Origin: an uncultured Lachnospiraceae bacterium
Lineage (GTDB): Bacteria; Bacillota; Clostridia; Lachnospirales; Lachnospiraceae
Assembly: GCA_947175035.1 (NCBI GenBank)
Contig: CAMWLG010000004.1
Location: 1 to 64,000 of the forward strand
Reading direction: 5' to 3'
Length of the DNA: 64,000 bases
A program made the position numbers and the translations under genes. Each line of letters begins with the position of its first letter. Positions within the stretch are counted from its first letter, which is position 1. The notes beneath the pieces were generated by a model that was given only the letters and a program-made list of their open reading frames with translations, was not told the origin of the DNA and ran no database searches. Below, piece after piece: positions 25,070 to 33,453 of this stretch.

Positions 25070-25984
25070 ATGAACAATTATGACGATGTAGAGAGGCAAT
25101 ACGAGGCATATACCAAAAAGCGAAAAGACATGCTGTATTATAAATACATAAGAAGTTTGATTGCGGTCTGCTCTTCAAATACAGAGGCTATTTTGGACGT
25201 GGGGTCAGGCGGCATTGACGTGCTTTCACATTGTAGCAATATACCTTATAAAGTAAGCTTGGATATGAGATATCCTGTATGTGGAGAGGACATTGAAGCA
25301 ATTAGACAAGATTTTTTGGAATATGAACCGGAGAGGGTATTTGACATAGTATGTTGTTTTCAAGTTCTTGAACATATTCAGGATGTAGAAATTTTTTGTC
25401 GGAAATTAATGCGATTATCCAGGAATCTTGTAATTGTATCCGTTCCATATATGTGGAAAGAAGGACGGTGCAAATCTCATGTTCAAGATCCGGTCGATTA
25501 TGATAAGCTGGTTGGCTGGTTTGACTGTGCACCCGCTTTTTGCAATATTGTTGAAGAACGTATGGTTGCAGTTTTCTTAAAGGATAAAAACATAAGAGAA
25601 AATCTGCTTGAACAGAACGGAAGAGAATTCGCTGATTTTGACCAGCATTTTCTGACTGCATCAGCCAATGCCGAGTTGAAATTTGAGTGCTCAGAGGGGG
25701 AACGAAAGATTGTTTTGTGGGGAAACGGTAATTGTTTGGCAAGAAATCTTTCCAAAGTGCTCGAGCGCTGCGAAGTCAAATATGTCTGCGACAACGATCC
25801 TAATAAATGGGGAGATGTTGTGGGGGGGTTAGACATCAAGTGTATTCCGCCACAGGCATTGGTCGGGCTGAAAAATATTTTTGTGATTATTATGATTGAT
25901 GATTCAGGAATTGCAATTCAGGTAGCCAATCAGTTGTTGAATATGGGAATCAGAGAATATGAATATCTTCATAATTGGCTGTGA
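25070..25984 (+). CDS. SAM-dependent methyltransferase with C-terminal Rossmann-like module
   Basis: This 304-residue protein has a class I methyltransferase domain at residues 1-180: AILDVGSGGIDVLSH (motif I), VSLDMRYP, VFDIVCCFQVLEHIQDVEIF and LVIVSVPYMW. The C-terminal module at residues 210-304 begins RKIVLWGNGNCLARNLSKVL and has VCDNDPNKWGD, as on the neighbouring glycosyltransferases. AAGGAGG lies eight bases from the ATG at 25070. It would methylate a sugar or amino group of the glycan. Sharing an accessory module with GT2 enzymes suggests a common partner or common complex. Confidence 0.85.
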   Translation: MNNYDDVERQYEAYTKKRKDMLYYKYIRSLIAVCSSNTEAILDVGSGGIDVLSHCSNIPYKVSLDMRYPVCGEDIEAIRQDFLEYEPERVFDIVCCFQVLEHIQDVEIFCRKLMRLSRNLVIVSVPYMWKEGRCKSHVQDPVDYDKLVGWFDCAPAFCNIVEERMVAVFLKDKNIRENLLEQNGREFADFDQHFLTASANAELKFECSEGERKIVLWGNGNCLARNLSKVLERCEVKYVCDNDPNKWGDVVGGLDIKCIPPQALVGLKNIFVIIMIDDSGIAIQVANQLLNMGIREYEYLHNWL

Positions 25985-26042
25985 AGCATTACTGCTAATT
26001 AAAATGGGGAAGAGACTTGAGCAGATAGGGAGAAATTATTAG

Positions 26043-27176
26043 ATGAGATATGAACCACAGGCGGATAAATATTATTTAACTGCAGAAAATTTTATGTTTT
26101 ATCAGAATAAAATCTGGTTCTCAGAGATTCAGTGTAATGAATTGTATTATTATGATATCCAACAGCAAAACTCGCATTTGGCATGCAAATTCCATGATGA
26201 GGTTGAGTATCAAACCAGATTGTTTGGCGATTTGATTCCTGTCGAAGATAAATTGTACATGACGCCATATGCAGCGGGAAAACTGTATGAGGTGGATATT
26301 GCAACGGGCAATATCAGAGGGATTGAAATAGATCTTCATCCAAAGACGGTGAAGCATTTGTATAACGAAGCAGTAAAATTTTTATCAGGTCATGCCTATA
26401 AAGACTGTATCTACTTAATGCCGGTATCTTATCCCGCAATCATTGAATATAATTGTCTTACTGGAAAAATAAGTTATTATGATGAGTGGATAAGCCAATT
26501 AGAGGAAAGTCAACGGGGAGTTTTTTTCCGAAAAACGATTATGGTTGGAAGTAAAATATATGCGCCCGGCTGTATGGGAAATTATGTCTTGGAATTTGAT
26601 GTTGAGACAAAACAATATCATTTTTTTGAAGTAGGGGATAAAACATGTTCTTATTCCTCAATTTGTCAGGTTGGTGAATGGTTTTGGCTGTCACCTCGTG
26701 GAAGAGGACCTATCGTGAAATGGAAGGTGGATACCAATCAGTGGGAAGCATATCGGAACTTTCCGGCTGCATATGTACCATGTGAATTCAGTTATGCTGA
26801 TATTGTTTATTTCGGGGGTTATATTTACTGTATTCCGTTATCCTCGAAAGTTGTTATGAGAATTGAGGAACGAAATAATTTAATAGAAAGCTTTTATGCG
26901 GAAAAGTTACATGCACAAGTAAATGCATGTATCGTTAATCATAAAATATATTTTTTCTCCCGAATGACAGGAGAGATGATGATTGTTGATGCTGAAGGAA
27001 ATTATGAATGCAGGGAATTGCTTATGCCGGAAAAGCAAAAACAATATCATCAAAAAAATACTTCCGGTACATATCGGGTACTGGTAAAGAATGAACCCCA
27101 AAAGGAAGGGGATATTTTGCAGGAAGATTATTCGGAAGCTCTGAATGATTATTTACAATATGTGTTACAGAATTGA
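26043..27176 (+). CDS. Beta-propeller-like protein (paralogue of 12232-13350)
   Basis: This 377-residue protein has repeats such as NKIWFSEIQCNELYYYDIQQ, DKLYMTPYAAGKLYEVDIAT, SKIYAPGCMGNYVLEFDVET and EWFWLSPRGRGPIVKWKVDT. The last two align with MLYIPDTCDNKVLEFNMDNG and LWLAPKNPGPVIRWNLLSHE of the minus-strand paralogue. No signal peptide is seen. The ATG has GGGAG at a slightly long spacing. It is placed in the plus-strand operon much as its paralogue is in the minus-strand one. Function is unknown; a substrate-binding or scaffold role is possible. Confidence 0.7.
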   Translation: MRYEPQADKYYLTAENFMFYQNKIWFSEIQCNELYYYDIQQQNSHLACKFHDEVEYQTRLFGDLIPVEDKLYMTPYAAGKLYEVDIATGNIRGIEIDLHPKTVKHLYNEAVKFLSGHAYKDCIYLMPVSYPAIIEYNCLTGKISYYDEWISQLEESQRGVFFRKTIMVGSKIYAPGCMGNYVLEFDVETKQYHFFEVGDKTCSYSSICQVGEWFWLSPRGRGPIVKWKVDTNQWEAYRNFPAAYVPCEFSYADIVYFGGYIYCIPLSSKVVMRIEERNNLIESFYAEKLHAQVNACIVNHKIYFFSRMTGEMMIVDAEGNYECRELLMPEKQKQYHQKNTSGTYRVLVKNEPQKEGDILQEDYSEALNDYLQYVLQN

Positions 27177-27179
27177 AGA

Positions 27180-27415
27180 TTCCTGTCGCGGCGACAACGC
27201 AGTGATCCGACGCATCAGCGGACAAGGTTTCCCGTTGGTTATCGCCTTTCCGATGGAGTTGACAATAGTAAAGAAAAACAAAGAGAGGGATTTCATGGGA
27301 AAAAGGTCTACTCCCCTGAAGAATATGTGCCTGCCAACGAGGGTGCGATAATAGTTGCAAACATTGCACACTCCACTGAGATTCGCGATCAGCTGAAAGA
27401 ACTGGGCGCCAGATA
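27180..27415 (+). pseudogene. Remnant of a Rossmann-like module from a lost sugar enzyme
   Basis: In the second half the frame ending at 27415 reads VDNSKEKQREGFHGKKVYSP then EEYVPANEGAIIVANIAHST. This resembles the end of the C-terminal modules nearby (compare NAPEYIRTADYDYVLVAVAD at 28450). Upstream, another frame gives DNAVIRRISGQGFPLVIAF, which resembles the module's first half, so a frameshift near 27250 and loss of the catalytic domain are likely. It lies between the propeller and the next GT2 gene. Confidence 0.55.
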
Positions 27416-27427
27416 AAGGAGACTTCT

Positions 27428-28639
27428 ATGATACTTTCTGTCATTGTACCTGTTTACAATACCAAAGCCTACCTTCCCCGCTGCCTTGACAGTATCTTAA
27501 AGCAGCAAATTTCGGATATGGAGATCATCTGTGTTGATGACGGCTCCACGGATGGCTCCGGCGAGATTTTGGATCAATACGCTGCCAGGGATACCAGAAT
27601 CCAGGTAATCCATAAGGCCAATGCGGGCTTAGTGGCGGCAAGAAAAAGCGGGCTGGAGGTTGCCAGAGGAACGTATACTGCGTATGTGGACAGTGACGAC
27701 TGGATTGAACCTGAAATGTATAAAACGCTGTGCGATGTGGCAAAGCAGTATGGAGCAGATATGGTTTGCAGCGATATTATTCATGAAAGAGGTATTTCTG
27801 TAGTGTTCTGTAACGGTTTTCCCGAGGGGCTATACATAGGTAAGGAGTTGGATACTTTGCGAGATCAGACTTTCTTCTATGAGAGTAGCAAGATAACCGG
27901 AATCAATCCTTCCCTCTGTATCAAGCTCTTTTTGACCTCCATGCTGCAAAAAGCACAGTCTGCCGTACCAGATGAGGTGGACTATCTCGAGGATCGCCTA
28001 TGTACCCTTGCCTGTATGCTGGAGGCAAAGTCCGTCTATATCTTGAAGAAAGCCTTTTACCACTATGTATTTTACGACGACTCCATGAGCCATCAGGAGG
28101 ATACATATCATTTGGATAAGCTGGGAAAGGCATACCGGGCTTTCCAATCCATGTATCAGCATCCGAATTTTTCGGAAAAGCTACGAGTACAATGCGAAAT
28201 ATATATGATAAAAATGATACATGAAGGCATGAATAACCGCCTAGGGTTCTCCATATCTGACCTGATGTGGATCAACCCCAGGTGGACAGAGAGATTCCCT
28301 GCGGGATCAAAAATAATATTGTACGGAGCCGGAAAACTGGGCAAGGTTTACTACCGTCGAATTGCATCCGATCCCACAGGAAGACTGCTGCTCTCCGGCT
28401 GGGTGGATCGGAATTATAAGAATCTAACCGGATATCCGCAGGATATAAATGCCCCGGAGTACATCCGTACTGCGGATTACGACTATGTATTGGTGGCTGT
28501 GGCGGACAGGCAGCCTGCCCAGGAAATATGTGAGCAATTGATAAATGACTATAAGGTGGATGCGGAAAAAATCGTCTGGTTGGAGCCTCAGGCAGTATTC
28601 TGGGAATATGCCGAGGCAGCCGGACTGCTAAAGGGATGA
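27428..28639 (+). CDS. GT2 glycosyltransferase with C-terminal Rossmann-like module
   Basis: This 403-residue protein has ILSVIVPVYNTKAYLPRCLD, ICVDDGSTDGSG, YVDSDDWIEPEMY (the DDW motif that the 16864 pseudogene has lost to a stop) and a C-terminal module SKIILYGAGKLGKVYYRRIA with WVDRNY. AAAGGAG precedes the ATG. It is more GC-rich than the GT2 genes at 17.6-23 kb, so it may have a separate origin. The next gene follows after 19 bases, so it is in an operon with the TagF-like transferase. Confidence 0.88.
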   Translation: MILSVIVPVYNTKAYLPRCLDSILKQQISDMEIICVDDGSTDGSGEILDQYAARDTRIQVIHKANAGLVAARKSGLEVARGTYTAYVDSDDWIEPEMYKTLCDVAKQYGADMVCSDIIHERGISVVFCNGFPEGLYIGKELDTLRDQTFFYESSKITGINPSLCIKLFLTSMLQKAQSAVPDEVDYLEDRLCTLACMLEAKSVYILKKAFYHYVFYDDSMSHQEDTYHLDKLGKAYRAFQSMYQHPNFSEKLRVQCEIYMIKMIHEGMNNRLGFSISDLMWINPRWTERFPAGSKIILYGAGKLGKVYYRRIASDPTGRLLLSGWVDRNYKNLTGYPQDINAPEYIRTADYDYVLVAVADRQPAQEICEQLINDYKVDAEKIVWLEPQAVFWEYAEAAGLLKG

Positions 28640-28658
28640 ATGTGCATAGGAGGCTTAT

Positions 28659-30194
28659 ATGAAACTGGAACGTTTAGTGCAGGAAAATATAGATAGGATT
28701 GCGGGCAAGGGCATTGTATGTTATGGGAAATCCGAAGCCTATCTCAGAGATTTGTGTGCCCGATTCCCATTGCAGGATAAGCTTTGGGGAATCATAGATG
28801 ACGATAAGCGCAAACAGGGGGAATTGCTGTTTTGCGGCAGAAGACTGCCGGTAATGGACTCGTCCGCTCTTTCACGGATCGATTGGAAAGAGAATATCCT
28901 TCTGATTACTGACGGCTATTATAGAGAGTATTATGAGGCTTTATGCCAAAACAGCTATATTGTGGAAAATGTAGATACTATTTACTATTTTCCAAACCGT
29001 GATACGGAATATGAGCTTGAATATCGGGAGCATTATCAGAATCATGCGTTGGAAAATATAATTGTATTCCGCTGTGGTCCCCAGGCCTCTGTCTATGTGA
29101 AGGGAATGGATTTTGCGGACAACGCACGGGCTTTGTTTGAATATATGCTTGCGCAAGGGTATAACGAGCGGTACAAGCTGGTCTGGCTGGTAAAGCATCC
29201 GCAGGAGTTTGATAAGTGGAGGAACTATAAAAATGTTGAATTTATGTCCTTTGACTGGGCTGGTTCAGAAAACAGGGAAGAACGCGACCGTTATTACAGG
29301 GCACTCTGTCTTGCAAAGTACATTTTTTTCACAGACGCATACGGAGTTGCGAGAAACTGCCGCCCGGATCAGACGCGCGTTCAACTGTGGCATGGCTGTG
29401 GTTTCAAAACGAGGACAAATTTTGTGCGCTGCGAGAAAAGATATGAATATATGACGGTGATCAGCGAAATCTATTCAAAGATCCACCAGGATATCTATGG
29501 ACTTAGGGCCGACCAGATACTTGTGACAGGATATGCAAAGCATGATTGGCTTTTCCACCCTATCACGGACTGGCAGGAGAAACTGGGAGTTGCAAAAGCG
29601 CGGAAGTATATTTTCTGGCTGCCAACGTTTCGCAGAGCGAAAACAGGGCTTGAGAATCTGAGCGAGTATGATCTGGAGGGGCAGACAGGGCTGCCCATAG
29701 TCCGTACATACGAGGAGTTATCACAGTTGGATGAGCTTTTACGGAGTCTGGATATGGTGCTTGTCTTAAAGCTGCATCCAGTGCAGGACAGGGAAAAGAT
29801 CGGCAGGATTGATATGGAAAATATAGTGGCTCTGGACAATGAGCAGCTCGTGGATCTGGATATACAGATCAATCAACTGCTGGGGCATGCGGACGCCATG
29901 ATCAGTGATTATTCCTCGGCTGCAGTGGACTATCTGGTGCTGGACCGGCCCATCGGATTTACACTTGATGATGTGGAAGAATATGCGGAAAGCAGAGGGT
30001 TTGTATTTCCTGATATTAAAGAATGGCTGCCCGGTAAAGAATTGTTTTCCTTTGAGGACTTTTGCTCCTTTGTCAGAGAGATTGGGGCAGATGTAGACTC
30101 TACGAGGGAAAAGAGGAAGATGTTAAGGGAAAAGCTGCTTCAATACGGAGATGACAATAATTGTAAGAGAATTATAGAGGCGTTGGGGATATAG
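28659..30194 (+). CDS. TagF/TarL-like CDP-polyol phosphotransferase (inverted duplicate 2)
   Basis: This 511-residue protein has the same length and domains as the gene at 7730-9265: N-terminal Rossmann-like module GKGIVCYGKSEAYLRD, then the PF04464 GT-B domain with VQLWHGCGFKTRTN, IFWLPTFRRAK, VLVLKLHPVQDRE and MISDYSSAAVDYL. The two are close to 90% identical in protein, and the first 35 bases of the genes are identical, but they lie on opposite strands. Similarity stops at the start codon, so only the coding region was duplicated or kept alike. It should transfer glycerol- or ribitol-phosphate from a CDP donor. One difference is the residue after LHP (Val here, Phe in the other two copies). 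Confidence 0.88.
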   Translation: MKLERLVQENIDRIAGKGIVCYGKSEAYLRDLCARFPLQDKLWGIIDDDKRKQGELLFCGRRLPVMDSSALSRIDWKENILLITDGYYREYYEALCQNSYIVENVDTIYYFPNRDTEYELEYREHYQNHALENIIVFRCGPQASVYVKGMDFADNARALFEYMLAQGYNERYKLVWLVKHPQEFDKWRNYKNVEFMSFDWAGSENREERDRYYRALCLAKYIFFTDAYGVARNCRPDQTRVQLWHGCGFKTRTNFVRCEKRYEYMTVISEIYSKIHQDIYGLRADQILVTGYAKHDWLFHPITDWQEKLGVAKARKYIFWLPTFRRAKTGLENLSEYDLEGQTGLPIVRTYEELSQLDELLRSLDMVLVLKLHPVQDREKIGRIDMENIVALDNEQLVDLDIQINQLLGHADAMISDYSSAAVDYLVLDRPIGFTLDDVEEYAESRGFVFPDIKEWLPGKELFSFEDFCSFVREIGADVDSTREKRKMLREKLLQYGDDNNCKRIIEALGI

Positions 30195-30248
30195 GTTTGC
30201 ATGAAGCTGTTTCAGCTTCCCATTTCAGTTTCCTATTGGAAAAAAGAT

Positions 30249-30276
30249 TTGTATTTGCCCGGTAAACTGTTATAAT
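30249..30276 (+). promoter_or_regulatory. SigA promoter of the second ATPase/nuclease gene
   Basis: TTGTAT, 16 bases, TATAAT, then GGAGGG ahead of the ATG at 30308. The stretch 30215-30310 is closely similar to the reverse complement of 16664-16755. Confidence 0.72.
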
Positions 30277-30307
30277 AAGCATAAGATATTTGTGGAGGGT
30301 AATTTCA

Positions 30308-31888
30308 ATGGGAATATATTTGAATCCGGGCAATGAAGGATTTCGAGAAATCCTGCAGTCGGAATATGTGGATAAAACAGGCTTGATCGCATTGGTCAAT
30401 AACACTGCGGGGACAATGGGAAAGCTGATCTGCATCAGCAGGCCGAGGCGTTTTGGTAAGTCTTATGCGGCAAAGATGCTGTGTGCGTATTATGACTGTT
30501 CCTGTGATTCACGGGCACTTTTTGATGATAAGGAGATTGCAAAAACGGAGGGGTATCTGACTCACTTAAACCGGTATCACGTGGTCAATCTTGATATTAC
30601 CGGATTTATTTCCGAAGCGGCAAGGATGAACATGCCGCTCTCCCATGTGCCCAATATGATTGTTGACGCGGTTTACAGGGAACTGACGGAGAGTTATCCG
30701 GAACTGGACGGGAAAAGCCTTACAGATGCTATGATCAGTTGTGTGGAAAAGACAGATACAGAGTTTGTGTTTATCATTGATGAATGGGATGCGCTGATCC
30801 GTGAGGCGAAGAATGATACAGAGGTACAGAAGAAGTACCTGCACCTCCTCAGGGGATGGTTTAAAAATAACAACTTCACGCCAAGGGTAGTGGCGGCGGC
30901 TTATATGACGGGGATTCTGCCGATCAAGAAGGACGGCTCACAGTCGGCAATCTCGGATTTTAGGGAATATACCATCCTGGATCCCGGAAGATTTGTGGAA
31001 TTCACAGGCTTTACAGAAAGAGATGTTCAACTACTGTGTGAAAAATACGGGATGGATTTTGAGAAAATCAGACAGTGGTATGACGGATATGATTTTCCCG
31101 GATACGGAGCCATTTATAATCCCTATTCTGTGATGTGTGCCATGCAGGATCAGAAGTGTAGGTCATACTGGCAGAAGACATCAGCTTCGGAATCGCTGAT
31201 GACCTATATCAACATGGATTTTGAAGGGCTGCAGGAGACTATTGCGAGACTGATAGCCGGTGAAGAGGTTGAGGTCAGAACCGACAGGTTTGAAAATGAT
31301 TTTGAGACTTTTAAGAGTAAGAATGACGTGCTGACGCTGCTGATCCATCTGGGGTATCTTACCTGGCGTGAGGAAGATGGGACGGCGCAAATCCCTAATG
31401 AAGAGGTACGGATGGAGTTTGAGAAGATCCTTGAGGGGACGGGAGTGAGCAGAAAGTGGATGGAACTGATCAGCCGTTCCAGAAAGCTCTTGGAGGATAC
31501 GATTGCAGGCAATGCAGAGGCGGTAGCTAAAGCAATAGAGGAGATCCGCGACACACAGTATGCGCCTATGTTTTACAATGATGAACAGGCATTGCGGTAT
31601 GTGATTAAGTTTGCATATATTGCGGCGATTGACCAGTATTTGAAAGTAGAAGAGCTTCCGTCAGGGAAAGGGATTGCGGATGTGGTGTATCTGCCGAAAC
31701 GGAAATCCGTGCTCCCGGCGTTAGTCATTGAGTTGAAATGGAACCAGTCATCCGAGGGAGCAATACAGCAGGTCAAGGAAAGAAATTATCCAGCGGTATT
31801 AAAGGATTACGGCGGCGAGGTGGTGATTGTCGGAATCAATTATGATGCGAAGACGAAAGAGCATAGCTGTGTGATTGAGAAGGTGTGA
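30308..31888 (+). CDS. AAA-ATPase_like / PD-(D/E)XK nuclease-domain protein
   Basis: This 526-residue protein is of the PF09820 plus PF08011 type: MGIYLNPGNEGFREILQSEY, the P-loop-like CISRPRRFGKSYAAKM, Walker B-like FVFIIDEWDALIREA and a C-terminal nuclease-like core IADVVYLPKRKS then ALVIELKWNQSSEGA. The ATG at 30308 is chosen over a GTG at 30290 because GGAGGG is eight bases upstream. It has its own promoter and a hairpin after it, so it is a separate unit inserted between the GT2/TagF pair and the ribitol gene set. Function is not known for the family. Confidence 0.87.
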   Translation: MGIYLNPGNEGFREILQSEYVDKTGLIALVNNTAGTMGKLICISRPRRFGKSYAAKMLCAYYDCSCDSRALFDDKEIAKTEGYLTHLNRYHVVNLDITGFISEAARMNMPLSHVPNMIVDAVYRELTESYPELDGKSLTDAMISCVEKTDTEFVFIIDEWDALIREAKNDTEVQKKYLHLLRGWFKNNNFTPRVVAAAYMTGILPIKKDGSQSAISDFREYTILDPGRFVEFTGFTERDVQLLCEKYGMDFEKIRQWYDGYDFPGYGAIYNPYSVMCAMQDQKCRSYWQKTSASESLMTYINMDFEGLQETIARLIAGEEVEVRTDRFENDFETFKSKNDVLTLLIHLGYLTWREEDGTAQIPNEEVRMEFEKILEGTGVSRKWMELISRSRKLLEDTIAGNAEAVAKAIEEIRDTQYAPMFYNDEQALRYVIKFAYIAAIDQYLKVEELPSGKGIADVVYLPKRKSVLPALVIELKWNQSSEGAIQQVKERNYPAVLKDYGGEVVIVGINYDAKTKEHSCVIEKV

Positions 31889-31959
31889 TAAGAAAACTGA
31901 TGCACAAAAATCACCAACGAAAATCGTTTGTTATCGGAAATGGATTTTATGGTAGACAG

Positions 31960-32003
31960 AGAGGACACACACAAGTTATAATATGGTTGTGTGTTCTCTT
32001 TAT
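31960..32003 (+). terminator. Hairpin after the ATPase/nuclease gene, probable terminator
   Basis: AGAGGACACACA (31960-31971) pairs with TGTGTGTTCTCT (31988-31999) with one G-T pair, followed by TTATT. The T-run is short, so a regulatory leader for the ribulose-phosphate epimerase gene, 21 bases on, is possible. Confidence 0.5.
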
Positions 32004-32024
32004 TGTTATGCAGGAGGTATACAG

Positions 32025-32687
32025 ATGGATTTTGAATTAACAGCGTCCATGATGTGCGCCAATTATGGTAATCTGGAGCAGGAAGTAAAAAATCTGGAAG
32101 AGGGTGGCATCGACTCTTTTCACATAGACATAATGGACGGCCGATTCGTGCCCAATTATGCCATGTCCTTAAACGACATGCGTTACATAGCCGGTGCAGC
32201 GACAAAGCCCTTGGATGTACATTTGATGGTGGAGCACCCCAACAATACAATTGAGCTGTTTATCAAACCCTTGCGGAAAGGGGATACCATATACATCCAC
32301 CCGGAGGCGGAATATCATCCTTCTACGACGCTGCAGAAAATCATCAATGCGGGTCTGGTGCCGGGGATTGCCATCAATCCTGGGACTTCCGTGGAGATGG
32401 TGATGGAGATGCTGCGTATTGTGAAGAAAGTTCTTGTCATGTCTGTTAACCCGGGAAATGCCGGACAGATGTACTTACCCTATGTAGGGAAAAAGATTAC
32501 AAAGCTGCTTTCGATCAAGGAGGACATGGACTTTGAAATCTATTGGGACGGAGCCTGCAGTGCTGACAAGATTCTGGAGTTTGCACCGAAAGGTGTGAGG
32601 GGATTTGTGTTGGGAACAACGCTTTTATTCGGGAAAAATACACCCTATGGGGAAACTTTGCATAATATACGGGAACTAAAGTTTTGA
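32025..32687 (+). CDS. Ribulose-phosphate 3-epimerase family protein
   Basis: This 220-residue TIM-barrel protein has ELTASMMCANYGNLEQEVKN (usually SILSADF), SFHIDIMDGRFVPNYAM, PLDVHLMVEHP, VLVMSVNPGNAGQMYLPYVG and EIYWDGACSADKI with the second catalytic aspartate. The family interconverts ribulose 5-phosphate and xylulose 5-phosphate, so it could feed ribulose 5-phosphate to the TarJ-like reductase three genes on. The changes NPGNAGQ for NPGFGGQ and WDGACS for VDGGI mark a diverged, probably dedicated copy. AGGAGGT lies upstream of the ATG at 32025. The next gene is in the same operon. Confidence 0.85.
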   Translation: MDFELTASMMCANYGNLEQEVKNLEEGGIDSFHIDIMDGRFVPNYAMSLNDMRYIAGAATKPLDVHLMVEHPNNTIELFIKPLRKGDTIYIHPEAEYHPSTTLQKIINAGLVPGIAINPGTSVEMVMEMLRIVKKVLVMSVNPGNAGQMYLPYVGKKITKLLSIKEDMDFEIYWDGACSADKILEFAPKGVRGFVLGTTLLFGKNTPYGETLHNIRELKF

Positions 32688-32708
32688 TTGGAGGATGAGG
32701 TTTTAGCC

Positions 32709-33431
32709 ATGGTGACGGCGCTTATTTTATCCGGCGGCATAGGCAGCCGCATGTGCAGCGACATACCCAAACAATATATCGAGGTTGGCGGTATCCCTGT
32801 GATTGCCTACTGCATCAGGACATTATCGGAGAGTGACAGGATTGATGCCATATGGATTGTTGCAGCATCCGAATGGCAGGAAAAGATACACCAGTGGCTT
32901 GGCGCATCTGACACCTATAGGAAATTCAAAGGATTCTCAATGCCGGGAGCAAATAGGCAGATGTCTGTATTGAACGGAATAAGGGATATCAAATCCTCGC
33001 TCCCTGATACGGAATATGTGATGATACATGATGCGGCGAGACCCATGATCACAGCAGCCGATATAGAGAAATATATAGCGGCAGCAGAGGGACACGATGG
33101 CGTGCTGCCCGTGCTTCCCATGAAGGATACGGTATATTTAAGCGATGACGGTGCAAGAGTGAGTGGACTTCTTGATCGAAACCAAATATTTGCAGGACAG
33201 GCTCCCGAGGTTTTTGCGTTGGATAAATATCTGAAAGCAAATGAAAGTTTGATTGACAATGCCAAGGGGGATGCGGACTCGGCCATTATGAAGATCAATG
33301 GCTCCACAGAGCCTGCTATTATGGCGGGAATGGATATTGTAATGGTTCCCGGAAGTGAAGACAATTTTAAAATAACTACAATGGCGGATTTAAACAGATT
33401 TCAAGCAATGATAGAAAAAGGGATGGCTTAA
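32709..33431 (+). CDS. IspD/TarI-family cytidylyltransferase, probable CDP-ribitol synthase
   Basis: This 240-residue protein has TALILSGGIGSRMCSDIPKQ, AANRQMSVLNGI, MIHDAARPMIT and the IspD-type tail GSEDNFKITTMADLNRFQ. It would make CDP-ribitol from CTP and ribitol 5-phosphate in the cytoplasm. It sits with an epimerase, a LicD fusion and a TarJ-like dehydrogenase, the same logic as the tarIJL loci. The annotated TTG at 32688 directly follows the previous stop; the ATG at 32709 (GAGG eight bases upstream) fits the family start better. True MEP-pathway IspD is not excluded by motifs, only by context. Confidence 0.85.
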   Translation: MVTALILSGGIGSRMCSDIPKQYIEVGGIPVIAYCIRTLSESDRIDAIWIVAASEWQEKIHQWLGASDTYRKFKGFSMPGANRQMSVLNGIRDIKSSLPDTEYVMIHDAARPMITAADIEKYIAAAEGHDGVLPVLPMKDTVYLSDDGARVSGLLDRNQIFAGQAPEVFALDKYLKANESLIDNAKGDADSAIMKINGSTEPAIMAGMDIVMVPGSEDNFKITTMADLNRFQAMIEKGMA

Positions 33432-33453
33432 CTTGGCCGGGGAGAACTATAAT

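Noticed and set aside
31954-31982. TATAAT at 31977 as a promoter for the ribulose-phosphate epimerase operon
   Set aside because: No -35 element at the right distance, and the hexamer lies in the loop of a hairpin.
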